Shown: positions 52,972 through 62,898 of the stretch, piece after piece
Numbering within the stretch: the first letter of the stretch is position 1
Layout of the letters: the number at the start of each line of letters is the position of its first letter
Source: an uncultured Proteiniphilum sp.
GTDB taxonomy: Bacteria; Bacteroidota; Bacteroidia; Bacteroidales; Dysgonomonadaceae
Assembly (NCBI GenBank): GCA_927407015.1
Contig: CAKMJT010000004.1
Span: 1 to 64,000, forward strand
Direction of reading: 5' to 3'
Length of the DNA stretch: 64,000 nt
The notes under the pieces: model-generated
What the model saw: the letters and a program-made list of their open reading frames with translations, nothing else
Database searches by the model: none
What the model was told of the DNA's origin: nothing
Made by a program: the position numbers and the translations under genes

Positions 52972-54669
52972 TTACAGGAAAGAAATTCTATATATTTCTC
53001 CTGAGTTGGGCTTGAGCCTGATCCTGAAAGGATACTCGAAAGAGAAGAGCAGCTCATCGTCCTCTTGATGGAGCAGCGGTGTTAATTTACCCTCTCCTGT
53101 ATCCTCCATTTCCAGAAAAGAGAATGCATGGGGAGGAATGAACACGGTGCATTCCCTGACCTCCTGGTCGAAATTTGCCACTACCAGCAATGTCTCTTTT
53201 TTATTGCTCCGCAGGAATGCAAAGAGCCGTGTGGAATCAAATTCGGGATTGTCGTAATTGGCCGGCATCAGGTCATAGAACAGGCCACCGGAGATAGCTT
53301 CTTCCTCGTTGCACAAGGTGATAAGCCGGCGGTAGAAATCCTGCAGATGCTGCTCCTGTGGGGTGAGCAACCCGCTGTCCCATTTGCCGTTGTTGTTCCA
53401 TCGCCGTAGTGTATCCACAGACCAGTAATCATAAATCGTTGTCCTGCCATTCTTACCGCTGAACCCCTCTTCATCCATTCCTCTTTCACCCAGCTCCTGT
53501 CCGGCGTAAATCATCACCGGATTCGTATTGATGCAGCAGGTAACAAGCAAGGCAGCCTTGCCTTTCTCACCATCTTTCAGGAAATAATCCGATGCCACGC
53601 GTTGTTCATCGTGATTTTCCATGAAATTGATCATCCGGTGCTGTATATCTCCTACGTTGTTCAGGGTGAAGGTGATGTCGGAGGAGGGCCGGTAACCGCA
53701 GGCAACGTCCCGCAGGATGTCATAGAGCCCCACTTTGTCGTACAGGTAATCGAATATATTTTTGCCCAGAAAATCACGGTATGCCGCGGAATTGTATATT
53801 TCAGCCAGGAAAATCATGGTTGGGAAACGGGCTTTAATCTGAGGGATCACCCATTGCCAGAATGCCAGCGGAACCATTTCTGCCATATCACACCGGAATC
53901 CGTCAATCTTCTTTTCAGCCCAGAATATGAGTATCTCTTTCATCTTAACCCATGTATCCGGGATCGGAAAGAATGAGGCTGTTCCGCCATTCATGTAATC
54001 CACGCCGTAATTCAGTTTTACCGTCTCATACCAGTCATACTGGGTAGGCCTGCTCGAAAAACAGTCGTTGCCGGTTACCTTCGCGGGGTTTTCCTGATAG
54101 GTGAAGCCAGCCAACTTCTCGGGAGAAAGCTGTATCTCCAGCGGTTGCCCGGGGAGATAATAAAAATTATTTTTTGGTGAGAAAGCCACGGAGGTGTCAT
54201 CGTCTTTTCCCAGATCCTTTACTCCTTCCGGTTTGCTTACTGACCGGTAATTTCGTGCCACATGATTGGCTACGTTGTCTATCATCACCTTTAGGCCTGC
54301 CTGATGGGTGCGTGCGATCAATTCCTCAAACTCCTGCATCCTGTGAGGTATCTCCACAGCCAGATCAGGATCTACATCATAATAGTCCCTCACAGCATAG
54401 GGAGATCCGGCATTGCCTTTGATGATCTCCGGATATTCTTTGGGTATGCCATAGGCGGTGTAATCCGTGGCCGAGGCATGGGCCAGTACACCAATGTACC
54501 AGATGTGTGTATATCCGCTCTCTTTTATTTTTTTCAACAGTCCGCCGGTAATATCATTGAATTTACCGCTTCCGTTCTCTTCGATGGTGCCGCAGCATTT
54601 ATTTTCCGGGGTACTGTTTCCGAATAATCTGGGGAGAAGCTGATAAATAAACAGTTTGTCGTTTCTCAT
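52972..54669 (-). CDS. GH13 alpha-amylase-family glycosidase, cytoplasmic
   Basis: 565 aa, no signal peptide. The (beta/alpha)8 barrel shows the four GH13 regions: VMIDNVANHVARN (I, ~130-142), IDGFRCDMAEMVP with the nucleophile Asp (II, ~255-267), TMIFLAEIYNSA with the acid Glu (III, ~285-296) and NFMENHDEQRVASD (IV, ~350-363). Likely acts on intracellular glycogen-derived maltodextrins or a related alpha-glucan, but the substrate class cannot be fixed. The start ATG overlaps the stop of the patatin gene by the ATGA arrangement, so the two are translationally coupled. Confidence 0.88.
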   Translation of the reverse strand: MRNDKLFIYQLLPRLFGNSTPENKCCGTIEENGSGKFNDITGGLLKKIKESGYTHIWYIGVLAHASATDYTAYGIPKEYPEIIKGNAGSPYAVRDYYDVDPDLAVEIPHRMQEFEELIARTHQAGLKVMIDNVANHVARNYRSVSKPEGVKDLGKDDDTSVAFSPKNNFYYLPGQPLEIQLSPEKLAGFTYQENPAKVTGNDCFSSRPTQYDWYETVKLNYGVDYMNGGTASFFPIPDTWVKMKEILIFWAEKKIDGFRCDMAEMVPLAFWQWVIPQIKARFPTMIFLAEIYNSAAYRDFLGKNIFDYLYDKVGLYDILRDVACGYRPSSDITFTLNNVGDIQHRMINFMENHDEQRVASDYFLKDGEKGKAALLVTCCINTNPVMIYAGQELGERGMDEEGFSGKNGRTTIYDYWSVDTLRRWNNNGKWDSGLLTPQEQHLQDFYRRLITLCNEEEAISGGLFYDLMPANYDNPEFDSTRLFAFLRSNKKETLLVVANFDQEVRECTVFIPPHAFSFLEMEDTGEGKLTPLLHQEDDELLFSFEYPFRIRLKPNSGEIYRISFL

Positions 54670-55562
54670 ACCTCTGGCATTTCTTTGGGACTTGTCAGCA
54701 CCATTCCCTGTTTTAAACGTTGAATATTTCTTCGGATTTTTTCAGTCAGTTCATAGTGCCTGTGACACTTTCTTACAATCTGCCAGGACTCTTTTTCGCT
54801 CATTCGGATGGCCGCATAGAGCTGACCGGCCTCCATAATGGTTTCAAGGTTATGCAGATTGAACATGGAGTACTTTTCAATTCCTTTGGTCTCTATCAGA
54901 ATATCGCAATATGACTTGTCGATCAGGGTATTGGAGTTCGACATCAGGTTAAAGGTTCGTTCCAGCATTGTACGGATCGTATATCTATCGGCCGGTGGCA
55001 TGATCAGCGAAACATTGATTCCAATTACGTATTTGCATTTTTTTCGGATGACCGACACGGGCAGGTTCTTCAGTAATCCCCCGTCCACATATGGAATGCC
55101 CTGGATGTACTGAGGATAAAAAAGAATGGGTACGGAACAGGAAGCAACCACCGCATCCACTAAATCATCCCCATTGGAGAAAGTGACGGTGGATGCCCTG
55201 TTCCAGTCGGTGGCCACGGCATAAAAGGGTATTTGCAGATCTTCGAATCGGCGGGCTCTCAGATTTTTTTTCAAAAAACTATGCAATCCCGTGCTTTTCA
55301 GAAAGCCGGATTTAGGTAAGGTAAGTTCCACAAACTCCTTTAACTCCCTCTTTCGGAAGAGTTCCGCAATTTCATCGGGGTGAAATCCATCGGCATAAAA
55401 AACGCCTGCCATAGCTCCGGCACTGGTACCGGCAATCACGTCAGGCTTTAATCCACATTTATCCAGTACTTTCAACGCTCCCAGATGGGCAAAGCCTTTG
55501 GCTCCTCCCCCACCCAGTGCATATCCTAGAAAATAATCGCAATTTTTGCCGAAGATTGCCAT
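54666..55562 (-). CDS. Patatin-like phospholipase
   Basis: 298 aa, no signal peptide. Glycine-rich oxyanion loop GGGGAKGFAHLGAL (~17-30), nucleophile Ser in GTSAGAMAGV (~45-54) and catalytic Asp in IPYVDGGLLKNLPV (~155-168), the complete patatin set. Hydrolyses acyl chains from lipids; the substrate is unknown. Upstream partner of the GH13 gene in a two-gene unit with a 4-bp ATGA overlap, an unexpected pairing of lipid and glycan enzymes. Confidence 0.9.
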   Translation of the reverse strand: MAIFGKNCDYFLGYALGGGGAKGFAHLGALKVLDKCGLKPDVIAGTSAGAMAGVFYADGFHPDEIAELFRKRELKEFVELTLPKSGFLKSTGLHSFLKKNLRARRFEDLQIPFYAVATDWNRASTVTFSNGDDLVDAVVASCSVPILFYPQYIQGIPYVDGGLLKNLPVSVIRKKCKYVIGINVSLIMPPADRYTIRTMLERTFNLMSNSNTLIDKSYCDILIETKGIEKYSMFNLHNLETIMEAGQLYAAIRMSEKESWQIVRKCHRHYELTEKIRRNIQRLKQGMVLTSPKEMPEV

Positions 55563-55767
55563 GGTTATATTCCCTTTTTAAACGTTCTGTTTCGCAAATA
55601 TGCCACTTTTTTTTGGTTATTCTGCAGCCAACCCTACAATAGATAATCAATATTCATCAATTTTTGTAAAACGATACAGATGGCATACCCCGTAGAGAAA
55701 GACACGAAAGAAAAACAACCTTCTTTGTATGAAGGCCAGAGAAATCAGAAAAGAGGTACAGGTTCTG

Positions 55768-56298
55768 TCATTTCAGTTCCGATTGTTTTTGATCGAATTC
55801 TTCCTTCAGGCGGAGCATCGTCTTTCCAAACAGGGGATGAATCATTCCCGGAGCTATTTCGCATAAGGGAGCAAGTACAAAATCACGGGTGTGAAACCGC
55901 GGATGCGGGATGATTAGCTCCGGTGTGTTGATCACCAGATCACCTGCCAGAATCAGGTCAATGTCGATGATTCGGTCAGCGTAGAGATAGTTCAGGCTTT
56001 TATGGGTTCTTCCTGCCTCATTTTCAATCTCTTTTGTAATTGCGAATAATGTATAGATGTCTAATTTGGTAATTACTTCGCATACACAATTGACGAAAAT
56101 ACTTTCCGATTCGAAACCTTCGGGGTGGGTGAGATGAAGAGAAGAAAGGGCATTGATATATCCAATCCGCTCTTCAATCTTATCCAGCGTTTCTTCAATA
56201 TTTTTTTGTTTATCCCCCAGGTTGGATCCTAGCGCTAAAACGACAGCATACCCGTTTTTATTCATTGTTTCTTTACAATCTTGTACCATCTCTTTCAA
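55768..56298 (-). CDS. folK: 2-amino-4-hydroxy-6-hydroxymethyldihydropteridine pyrophosphokinase
   Basis: 176 aa from ATG 56298, which overlaps the queA stop by 4 bp; the Met at 56265 would give the commoner start just before [15 protein letters not shown]. Transfers pyrophosphate to the pterin in folate synthesis. Signatures: [18 protein letters not shown] (~21-38), [15 protein letters not shown] (~105-119) and [17 protein letters not shown] (~129-145). Last gene of the reverse operon starting at ftsX. No terminator hairpin is evident in the following 200 bp. Confidence 0.95.
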   Translation of the reverse strand: MKEMVQDCKETMNKNGYAVVLALGSNLGDKQKNIEETLDKIEERIGYINALSSLHLTHPEGFESESIFVNCVCEVITKLDIYTLFAITKEIENEAGRTHKSLNYLYADRIIDIDLILAGDLVINTPELIIPHPRFHTRDFVLAPLCEIAPGMIHPLFGKTMLRLKEEFDQKQSELK

Positions 56299-57347
56299 TC
56301 GATGATCAACATGGCATCACCGTAGGCTCCGAAATGATATTTCTCTTTGATGGCCACTTCGTAGGCATCCATTATTTTCTCGTAACCTCCGAAGGCGCAA
56401 GCCATCATCAGCATAGTGGAATAGGGTAAATGAAAATTGGTGATAAGGCTGTTCGTGAGCGTGAAATCGTAAGGAGGGAAGATGAATTTATTTGTCCACC
56501 CCTGTCTGGGCTTCAAGTGACCATCGGTACTCACCGTTGTTTCCACCGCGCGTAGCACAGATGTTCCAACCGCACAAATATTTCGTTCTTCATCTTTGGC
56601 TTTGTTAACTTTTTCACACAGTTCAGCGGAGATGTACATCTGTTCAGATTCCATCTTATGCTTGGTGAGATCTTCCACGTCAATCATGCGGTAGGCCCCC
56701 AGGCCGTTATGTAGGGTGAGAAAGCCGAAATCGATATCCTGTATCTCCATCCGCTTCATCAGCTCGCGGCTAAAATGCAGTCCAGCAGCCGGAGCAACGA
56801 CAGCCCCCTCATTTTGTGCAAAAATGTTCTGATACCTGTCCACATCCTCAGGTATGGCATCCCGTTCCAGATATTCCGGAATAGGCGTCTCCCCTATGGA
56901 AAACAACTGGCTTTTAAACTCTTCATATGGCCCGTCGTAAAGGAATCGCAGTGTGCGTCCACGCGATGTTGTATTGTCTATCACCTCAGCAACCAATTCT
57001 TCGTTTTCACCGAAATAGAGCTTGTTTCCGATACGTATCTTCCGTGCCGGATTCACCAACACATCCCAGAGGTGCTGATCGGGATTCAGCTCTCTTAACA
57101 GGAACACTTCAATCTTAGCACCTGTCTTCTCTTTATTTCCGAACAACCTCGCTGGAAAAACCTTTGTGTCGTTGAAGATAAAAAAATCCTTTTTGTTGAA
57201 GTACTCCAGGAGATCCTTGAACACTTTGTGTTCCAGTTGTCCGGTTTTTCTGTGTACAACCAGGAGTCGGGCTTCATCACGATGTACTGCGGGGTGTTTC
57301 GCGATAAGTTCTTCCGGTAAGATAAATTTGAATTGCGAAAGTTTCAT
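56295..57347 (-). CDS. queA: S-adenosylmethionine:tRNA ribosyltransferase-isomerase
   Basis: 350 aa from ATG 57347, which overlaps the truB stop by 4 bp; an 18-residue longer frame lies inside truB. Transfers the ribosyl moiety of SAM to preQ1 at position 34 in queuosine synthesis. [47 protein letters not shown] and the [29 protein letters not shown] stretch are diagnostic, as is the end [21 protein letters not shown]. Confidence 0.96.
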   Translation of the reverse strand: MKLSQFKFILPEELIAKHPAVHRDEARLLVVHRKTGQLEHKVFKDLLEYFNKKDFFIFNDTKVFPARLFGNKEKTGAKIEVFLLRELNPDQHLWDVLVNPARKIRIGNKLYFGENEELVAEVIDNTTSRGRTLRFLYDGPYEEFKSQLFSIGETPIPEYLERDAIPEDVDRYQNIFAQNEGAVVAPAAGLHFSRELMKRMEIQDIDFGFLTLHNGLGAYRMIDVEDLTKHKMESEQMYISAELCEKVNKAKDEERNICAVGTSVLRAVETTVSTDGHLKPRQGWTNKFIFPPYDFTLTNSLITNFHLPYSTMLMMACAFGGYEKIMDAYEVAIKEKYHFGAYGDAMLIID

Positions 57348-58039
57348 ATGATGTTGATATTTTTTTCTAAGAATTGATCCATCTCGTCCATTTTCAGGCA
57401 TTGGTCCACGGTGGTCTCTCCTACCCTCGTACGGATCAATCCTGTCAGGTGAGCACCTGAATGCAACGCTTCACCGATATCCCGGACCAGGGCTCTGATG
57501 TACGTGCCTTTGCTGCACACCACACGAAGGGTGATGTTAGGCAGATGGTAAGCTATCAATTCGATACTGTCTATAACCAATAATTTGGGTTTTAGTTCAA
57601 TATCCTCGTTCTTTCGGGCAAATTCATACGCTCTTTTACCGTCGACCTTCACAGCCGAAAAGAGGGGTGGTATTTGTTCTATGCTGCCTGTGAAACGATG
57701 CAGAACTGCCGCCACCATTTCTTTCGTGATATGGGCTGTGGGATATTCCGCATCGATCTCTGTTTCCAGGTCAAAAGATGGCGTCGTTGCCCCCAGACGT
57801 ACCTCTGCGACATACTCTTTTGTCTCAGCCTGCAATTTTTCAATCAACTTCGTCTTCTTCCCGGTACAAATAGTCATCACCCCGGTAGCCAGCGGATCGA
57901 GCGTACCGGCATGTCCTACTTTTATTTTTTTGATGTGCAGTTTCTGACATAGTTTCGCCCGAATAACCCGTACCACCCGGAATGAGGACCAGTGAAGCGG
58001 TTTATCGATATGCAAAATTTCCCCCTCGATAAAATCCAT
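57344..58039 (-). CDS. truB: tRNA pseudouridine(55) synthase
   Basis: 231 aa. Catalytic Asp48 lies in [15 protein letters not shown], and the [14 protein letters not shown] start is the KPxGxxS-like motif [32 protein letters not shown] and [23 protein letters not shown] also fit. Short form without the extra C-terminal PUA domain, as usual in Bacteroidetes. Between uppP (5 bp upstream) and queA (4-bp overlap). Confidence 0.95.
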   Translation of the reverse strand: MDFIEGEILHIDKPLHWSSFRVVRVIRAKLCQKLHIKKIKVGHAGTLDPLATGVMTICTGKKTKLIEKLQAETKEYVAEVRLGATTPSFDLETEIDAEYPTAHITKEMVAAVLHRFTGSIEQIPPLFSAVKVDGKRAYEFARKNEDIELKPKLLVIDSIELIAYHLPNITLRVVCSKGTYIRALVRDIGEALHSGAHLTGLIRTRVGETTVDQCLKMDEMDQFLEKNINII

Positions 58040-58044
58040 TGTGT

Positions 58045-58926
58045 CTACATACTTAAGTTAACACCGGAAACAATCAGGAGCAGCAGGATTCCTCCGATGA
58101 TGATTCTATAGACTCCAAAGGCTTTGAATCCGTATTTGGTAAGGAAATCGATAAAAAACCGGATGGCGAGGATCGCGACGATAAAGGCAACCATATTTCC
58201 GACGAATAGAAATAACAGATTGTCTTTTAACATGTTAGCACTTACAGGGTCTTTCAGCAGCTGATACAGCTTGTATCCTGCCGCGGCAGCCATGGTGGGC
58301 ACCGCGAGAAAGAAAGAGAATTCGGCTGCATTCTTCCGGTTGAGTTTGGTGCCCATACCTCCGACAATGGTAGCCATCGAGCGGGATACCCCGGGGATCA
58401 TGGCGATACACTGAAAAAAGCCGATCTTCACGGATCTCTTCCAGCTCATCGACTGGTCCTGCGATGGTTTATTAAACCATTGATCGACGAACAACATGAA
58501 GATACCGCCCGCCAGCAGCATCACGGCCACAACCAGCACGTTCTCGAGCATGGCATCGATCTGATCCCCCAGCAGCAAACCGATGATTCCTGCGGGAATA
58601 ACGGCAATAAACAGCTTCCAGTAGAAATCATAATGATGCAGGAACCGCTGCAGCCAGATCCATCCCTTCTGTAGGAGTGACATGCCTGCCACGACTTTTT
58701 GATCGATTACGGGGGTGGGGTTCAGACGAAAAAAACGTTTCCAGTAAAGGACAACGACCGACAGGATCGCTCCAAACTGTATGATGATGGTGAACGCTTT
58801 CACAAAAGGCGTACTTTCTATACCCAGCACAGCTTGTGTGATAATCATATGTCCGGTGGACGAGACAGGAAGAAATTCCGTCAGTCCTTCTACAACAGCA
58901 ATAATGATTGCTTCCAATAAGGTCAT
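58045..58926 (-). CDS. uppP: Undecaprenyl-diphosphatase
   Basis: 293 aa inner-membrane protein, about eight hydrophobic segments. Recycles undecaprenyl pyrophosphate for cell-wall synthesis. [18 protein letters not shown] (~14-31) is the catalytic BacA motif, and [17 protein letters not shown] (~177-193) is the second, with the conserved Arg and Ser. Likely gives intrinsic bacitracin tolerance. The next gene in the operon, truB, follows by 5 bp. Confidence 0.96.
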   Translation of the reverse strand: MTLLEAIIIAVVEGLTEFLPVSSTGHMIITQAVLGIESTPFVKAFTIIIQFGAILSVVVLYWKRFFRLNPTPVIDQKVVAGMSLLQKGWIWLQRFLHHYDFYWKLFIAVIPAGIIGLLLGDQIDAMLENVLVVAVMLLAGGIFMLFVDQWFNKPSQDQSMSWKRSVKIGFFQCIAMIPGVSRSMATIVGGMGTKLNRKNAAEFSFFLAVPTMAAAAGYKLYQLLKDPVSANMLKDNLLFLFVGNMVAFIVAILAIRFFIDFLTKYGFKAFGVYRIIIGGILLLLIVSGVNLSM

Positions 58927-58958
58927 GAAGGTGATATTATGGTTCGGCGGATGGGGGA

Positions 58959-59207
58959 TTATTGTTCAGTTTCGCTCTTTTTGTCTTTCGACGGATACAG
59001 AATACCGACAATCATCAGTACAAATCCTGCCAGGCAAACAACAGGAGCTATTCTGATACGTCGGGCACTGAAAATATCCGGTTCAAATCCATTTTGGAAG
59101 GAGGTGGATGGTCCGGTCATCAACAGGAAACCAGCAATGATGATAAGGATCGCAATACCACAAATAATTAAATTTGTTTTGCTTAAAGCGATGTTTTTTT
59201 GGGACAT
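58959..59207 (-). CDS. DUF3098 membrane protein
   Basis: 82 aa with two membrane segments (~11-30 and ~53-72) and a short charged tail. The N-terminal polar residues, [25 protein letters not shown] and the [20 protein letters not shown] helix, match DUF3098, which in Bacteroidetes regularly lies between ftsX and uppP. Fits that place exactly here (14 bp after ftsX, 32 bp before uppP). Function unknown, probably related to the division site. Confidence 0.88.
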   Translation of the reverse strand: MSQKNIALSKTNLIICGIAILIIIAGFLLMTGPSTSFQNGFEPDIFSARRIRIAPVVCLAGFVLMIVGILYPSKDKKSETEQ

Positions 59208-59221
59208 ATCTATCTGAAATT

Positions 59222-60100
59222 TTATACGTAATAAAGTTGATCTGTTCTCATTTTCACATACCTGTTCACCGCATATGCCGTGGCGACTGTGGAGATCATG
59301 ACACCGAGCAGAATGACAATGGCGAAAATGATCACCATATCGGTGACAGAGATAACAGGCCGGATCTCCCCGTACTCCCTGCTGAAATAGGTTATCAGTG
59401 CCAGAATAATGCCGTCGGCAATCAACCCGGCAATGATACCCGTAATAATATTGCTTACCACGAACGGCTTCCTGATAAAGCTGCCGGTGGCACCTACCAG
59501 CTTCATCGTGTGAATGAGGAATCTCTTCGAGTAGACGCTCAGACGGATGGTGTTGCGTATAAGCGTGAATGATATAAACAACAGGACAACCGCGAGAAGG
59601 AGCAGGACAGTCATCACCTTCGACAGATTGTCGTTGATCAGGTCTATCGCTTCCTGCTGATAGAGTAAATCCGTTACGTTATTATCCAGCCTGACAACCT
59701 TGTTGATGACTGCTATGCTATCGTTGTTCGTATATTCGGAGTGCAGAAAAATCTCGATGCAATCCTGTGCCGGATTGTAGCCCAGCAGCTCCTCAGGATC
59801 TTCGCCAAGGTCCCTGATCAACTGTTCTTTTGCTTCCTGTCTGCTGATAAACCGCGACGATTTCACGAAAGGCTGTGCATCCAGATTCTTACGGAGGTTG
59901 GTGATCTGGGCATCTGTCACATCCGGAGAAAGCATCACATTAAAGCTCATATTCTCCTTTACATATTTCGATAAGCTGTTCCCCATAAAAAGTATCACAA
60001 TGGTCATTCCCAGCAACACCAGTACCAGCGTGATGCTGATGGTGGATGTTATTTTCGCATTTAAAAACCGGGCAGTGGATATTTTTTTCTTGTTGGACAT
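59222..60100 (-). CDS. ftsX: Cell division protein FtsX
   Basis: 292 aa from ATG 60100 (MSNKKKISTARFLNAKI...). Membrane component of the FtsEX complex that activates septal peptidoglycan hydrolases. First membrane helix ~21-44, a periplasmic domain of ~120 residues (FVKSSRFISRQEAKEQLIRDLGEDPEELLGYNP), then three helices (~165-190, ~215-240, ~255-280), with the conserved ETIRLSVYSKRFLIHTMKLVGATGSFIRKPF-like stretch (residues ~185-215). ftsE is not adjacent, which is usual in Bacteroidetes. First gene of the reverse operon through folK; a one-mismatch -7 box lies at about 60161-60168. Confidence 0.9.
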   Translation of the reverse strand: MSNKKKISTARFLNAKITSTISITLVLVLLGMTIVILFMGNSLSKYVKENMSFNVMLSPDVTDAQITNLRKNLDAQPFVKSSRFISRQEAKEQLIRDLGEDPEELLGYNPAQDCIEIFLHSEYTNNDSIAVINKVVRLDNNVTDLLYQQEAIDLINDNLSKVMTVLLLLAVVLLFISFTLIRNTIRLSVYSKRFLIHTMKLVGATGSFIRKPFVVSNIITGIIAGLIADGIILALITYFSREYGEIRPVISVTDMVIIFAIVILLGVMISTVATAYAVNRYVKMRTDQLYYV

Positions 60101-60225
60101 ATGAACTTTGATAAATGAGGGGCGAAAATTCAGCAAATGAACTTATTCCCAAATAAGGTGCAAAGTAATAAAAATTATCACAGAAAACAGGGCAAAAAGG
60201 AAAATATTAAAGGAAAAAAAGTTAA

Positions 60226-61224
60226 TTACAGCTCCTCCGTGCTGTCTGCAATTACTCTCTTCTCAAGCTGTTTGCTTCGAATAACGGATGCAGTGATGGA
60301 TATCACCAGCATCGACAGGATGATTATCAGCGAGATGGTTGTGGGAATATGAAACGCTGTGCCATAGGTGTGCGAAAAATGGTTGATCATCATTTTACTT
60401 CCTATAAAGATAAGTATCGCACTAAGTGCATATTTCAGATAGTAGAAATAGTCCATCACACCTCTCAGTGCAAAATAAAGGGAACGGAGACCCAGAATGG
60501 CAAATATGTTGGAAGTATAGACAATGAACATATTGGTGGATACGGCAAGGACGGCAGGGATTGAATCGATGGCAAAGACAAGGTCTGTCATCTCTATCAC
60601 CAGCAGTGCGAGGAAGAAAGGTGTTGCCAGTAATTTGCCGTCAATTTTCCTGAAAAATGCCGGAACAGACATATCCTCTGTCATGGGGAAAATCTTACGG
60701 GCAATTTTTACGATTGGGTTTAGATTCACATCCTTCACATCTTCCTTCAGTGTCTTCCCCTTTTCTTTGGCCAGGTCAACCACCATTTTGATTCCGGTAA
60801 TCAGCAGAAATCCGCCGAAAATATACATGATCCAGGCAAACCGTTCGATCAGTGCGATGCCGGCAAAGATGAAGGCAGCCCTGAACATGAGGGCACCCAG
60901 AATCCCCCAGAAGAGGACTTCATGCTGATGCCTGGGATCGATTTTAAAAGATGAGAAAATGAGGATGAAAACAAAGAGATTGTCTACACTCAGTGATTTC
61001 TCAATCAGATAGGCAGTGAAAAACTCCAGTGCCGGCTCTCTACCGAAGATATAGTAGACAAAGATGTTAAAAGTCAATGCGAGAGAAATCCAGAAAAGGC
61101 TAAGCCACAATGCTTTTTTTACATTCACCACTTCTCCTTTTTTGTGAAACACAAACATGTCGAGGAGCAGCAGAACTAAGATCAGGAAAATAAAACCAAA
61201 CCAAAAAGGATAACTGATTTCCAT
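60226..61224 (-). CDS. TerC-family integral membrane protein
   Basis: 332 aa with seven to nine membrane segments. The hallmark ALEFFTAYLIEKSLSVDNLFVFILIFSSF (~65-93) with acidic residues in the helix is present, as is LLVIEMTDLVFAIDSIPAVLAVSTNMFIVYTSNIFAILGLRSLYFAL (~205-250). TerC/Alx proteins are linked to Mn2+ export or metallation of secreted proteins and to tellurite resistance. No ter genes and no manganese riboswitch-like leader are seen; the gap to the cca gene upstream is only 42 bp, so they may be co-transcribed. Confidence 0.9.
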   Translation of the reverse strand: MEISYPFWFGFIFLILVLLLLDMFVFHKKGEVVNVKKALWLSLFWISLALTFNIFVYYIFGREPALEFFTAYLIEKSLSVDNLFVFILIFSSFKIDPRHQHEVLFWGILGALMFRAAFIFAGIALIERFAWIMYIFGGFLLITGIKMVVDLAKEKGKTLKEDVKDVNLNPIVKIARKIFPMTEDMSVPAFFRKIDGKLLATPFFLALLVIEMTDLVFAIDSIPAVLAVSTNMFIVYTSNIFAILGLRSLYFALRGVMDYFYYLKYALSAILIFIGSKMMINHFSHTYGTAFHIPTTISLIIILSMLVISITASVIRSKQLEKRVIADSTEEL

Positions 61225-61266
61225 TTATAAAAATTATCAATAATATGAATAAATACTGTTTCCTTG

Positions 61267-62703
61267 TTAGTCTTTTTTCAACGGTGTAAGGTTCCATTCC
61301 TTCGCCTTGTCTATCATCAACCGGTAAGCTGCGTCGTGCTCATTGGGTATGACGCCGTCGAGAATGGCCTCTTTGATGGCAGACTTCAGCAGACCTACCT
61401 CACGTCCCTGCGGGAGGCCGAAGACCTCCATGATCTCGTTCCCGTCTACCGGAGGCTGAAAGTTACGCACCCGGTCTTTCTCTTCTATCACCTTCAACTT
61501 CCTCCGTACAATCATGAAGTTGTGCATAAACTGCTTCACCTTCTCCGGATTTTTCGAAGTGATATCCGCTTCACATAACGTCATCAGATCGTCGATGTCA
61601 TCACCGGCATCAAACAGCAGGCGGCGAACAGCCGAGTCGGTGACCTCTTCTTCCACCAGCTGCATGGGACGCATATGCAGTGACACCATCTGCTGTATAT
61701 ACTTCATCTTTTCGTTTAACGGCAGCTTTAGCCTGCGGAAAATCTTCGGGATCATCTTTTCACCAACGAAATTGTGGTTGTGAAACGTCCATCCCAGTTT
61801 CGGATCCCAGCGTTTGGTTAACGGCTTGGCGATGTCGTGCAGCAGTGCCGACCAGCGCAGCCAGAGGTTATCCGACTGCTTCGCCATATTGTCCAAAACA
61901 ATGAGTGTGTGGTAGAAGTTATCCTTGTGGCCCACCCCATCTTTCGTTTCAGCCCCCTTCAGGGCCGTCAGTTCGGGTAAAATGATGTCAAGCAGCCCTG
62001 TCTTTTCCAGTAAGATGAAACCTACAGAAGGTTTGGGGGATAATATGATCTTGTTCAGTTCATCGGTTACACGTTCCATGGAGATGATATTGATTCGCTC
62101 ACGGTTGCTTCCGATGGCATCGAACGTGTCGGGATTGATATCGAATCCCAGTTGTGAGGCAAAACGTATGGCACGCATCATGCGCAAGGGGTCGTCACTG
62201 AAGGTGATGTCAGGGTCAAGAGGGGTGCGGATGATCAGATCCCTGATATCCTGCATGCCATTGAAAGGGTCCAGTAGCTCTCCGTAGCGGTTTTCATTCA
62301 GGCAGAAAGCCATGGCGTTGATGGTGAAGTCACGCCGTCTCTGATCCTCCTCCAGCGTCCCGTCTTCGACGATGGGTTTACGGGAATCAAAACTGTAGGA
62401 CTCTTTCCGTGCACCCACGAACTCTATCTCATATCCTTTGTGTTTTATCTGTGCTGTACCGAAGTTTTTGAACACAGTCAATGAGGTGTTTCTTCCCAGT
62501 TTTTTCGCCACCAATTCAGCCAGCTCAATACCCTTGCCCACTGCCACGATATCGATGTCATCGGATGGACGGCGGAGAAAAAAGTCGCGCACGTATCCTC
62601 CAATCAGGAAGCATTCCAGCTTCAATTCGTCTGCTGCACCTGAAATAAGTCTGAAAATGGGTTTGTTTAAATGTGTCAGTATCTCCTTCTGAGATATATC
62701 CAT
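61267..62703 (-). CDS. cca: CCA tRNA nucleotidyltransferase / poly(A) polymerase-family protein with HD domain
   Basis: 478 aa from ATG 62703, with the longer frame to 62766 rejected as in-frame but unlike the family. The nucleotidyltransferase head has GGYVRD at 35-40 and DIDIVAVG (Asp49, Asp51). [15 protein letters not shown] and the flexible-loop/basic [21 protein letters not shown] follow (~125-185). An HD domain ([16 protein letters not shown], ~280-295) completes it, a form seen in CCA-adding enzymes of this kind. Adds or repairs the tRNA 3' CCA. Own reverse promoter at 62784. Confidence 0.92.
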   Translation of the reverse strand: MDISQKEILTHLNKPIFRLISGAADELKLECFLIGGYVRDFFLRRPSDDIDIVAVGKGIELAELVAKKLGRNTSLTVFKNFGTAQIKHKGYEIEFVGARKESYSFDSRKPIVEDGTLEEDQRRRDFTINAMAFCLNENRYGELLDPFNGMQDIRDLIIRTPLDPDITFSDDPLRMMRAIRFASQLGFDINPDTFDAIGSNRERINIISMERVTDELNKIILSPKPSVGFILLEKTGLLDIILPELTALKGAETKDGVGHKDNFYHTLIVLDNMAKQSDNLWLRWSALLHDIAKPLTKRWDPKLGWTFHNHNFVGEKMIPKIFRRLKLPLNEKMKYIQQMVSLHMRPMQLVEEEVTDSAVRRLLFDAGDDIDDLMTLCEADITSKNPEKVKQFMHNFMIVRRKLKVIEEKDRVRNFQPPVDGNEIMEVFGLPQGREVGLLKSAIKEAILDGVIPNEHDAAYRLMIDKAKEWNLTPLKKD

Positions 62704-62783
62704 AATCTGTCTGTAGTTTTCAATATTTGCCCGGAGGTGAACGAATGATGTTTCACTGCCAGCCAATTATCTGTTACGAGTTG

Positions 62784-62791
62784 CAAAATTA
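62784..62791 (-). promoter_or_regulatory. -7 promoter box (reverse TAATTTTG) of cca
   Basis: The plus strand reads CAAAATTA, ~80 bp before ATG 62703. Confidence 0.55.
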
Positions 62792-62834
62792 CAATAATTG
62801 AACCTTAAACTAGCTTTTATGATAATATAATTTG

Positions 62835-62842
62835 TAAATTTG
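62835..62842 (+). promoter_or_regulatory. -7 promoter box (TAAATTTG) of the gene at 62899
   Basis: Exact TAnnTTTG, divergent from the cca promoter 43 bp away. Confidence 0.6.
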
Positions 62843-62898
62843 CGCCTTGGTAAAGTGAAAAGAAGTTTCTATTAATGCGATAAATATCTTTTTTAGTG

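Noticed and set aside
55680-55913. 77-codon plus-strand frame opposite folK.
   Set aside because: Its second half is antisense to folK; the first part has no recognisable features.
60226-61266. A manganese (yybP-ykoY) riboswitch before the TerC gene.
   Set aside because: Only 42 bp separate it from the upstream gene, too little for that RNA, and no such pattern is seen.
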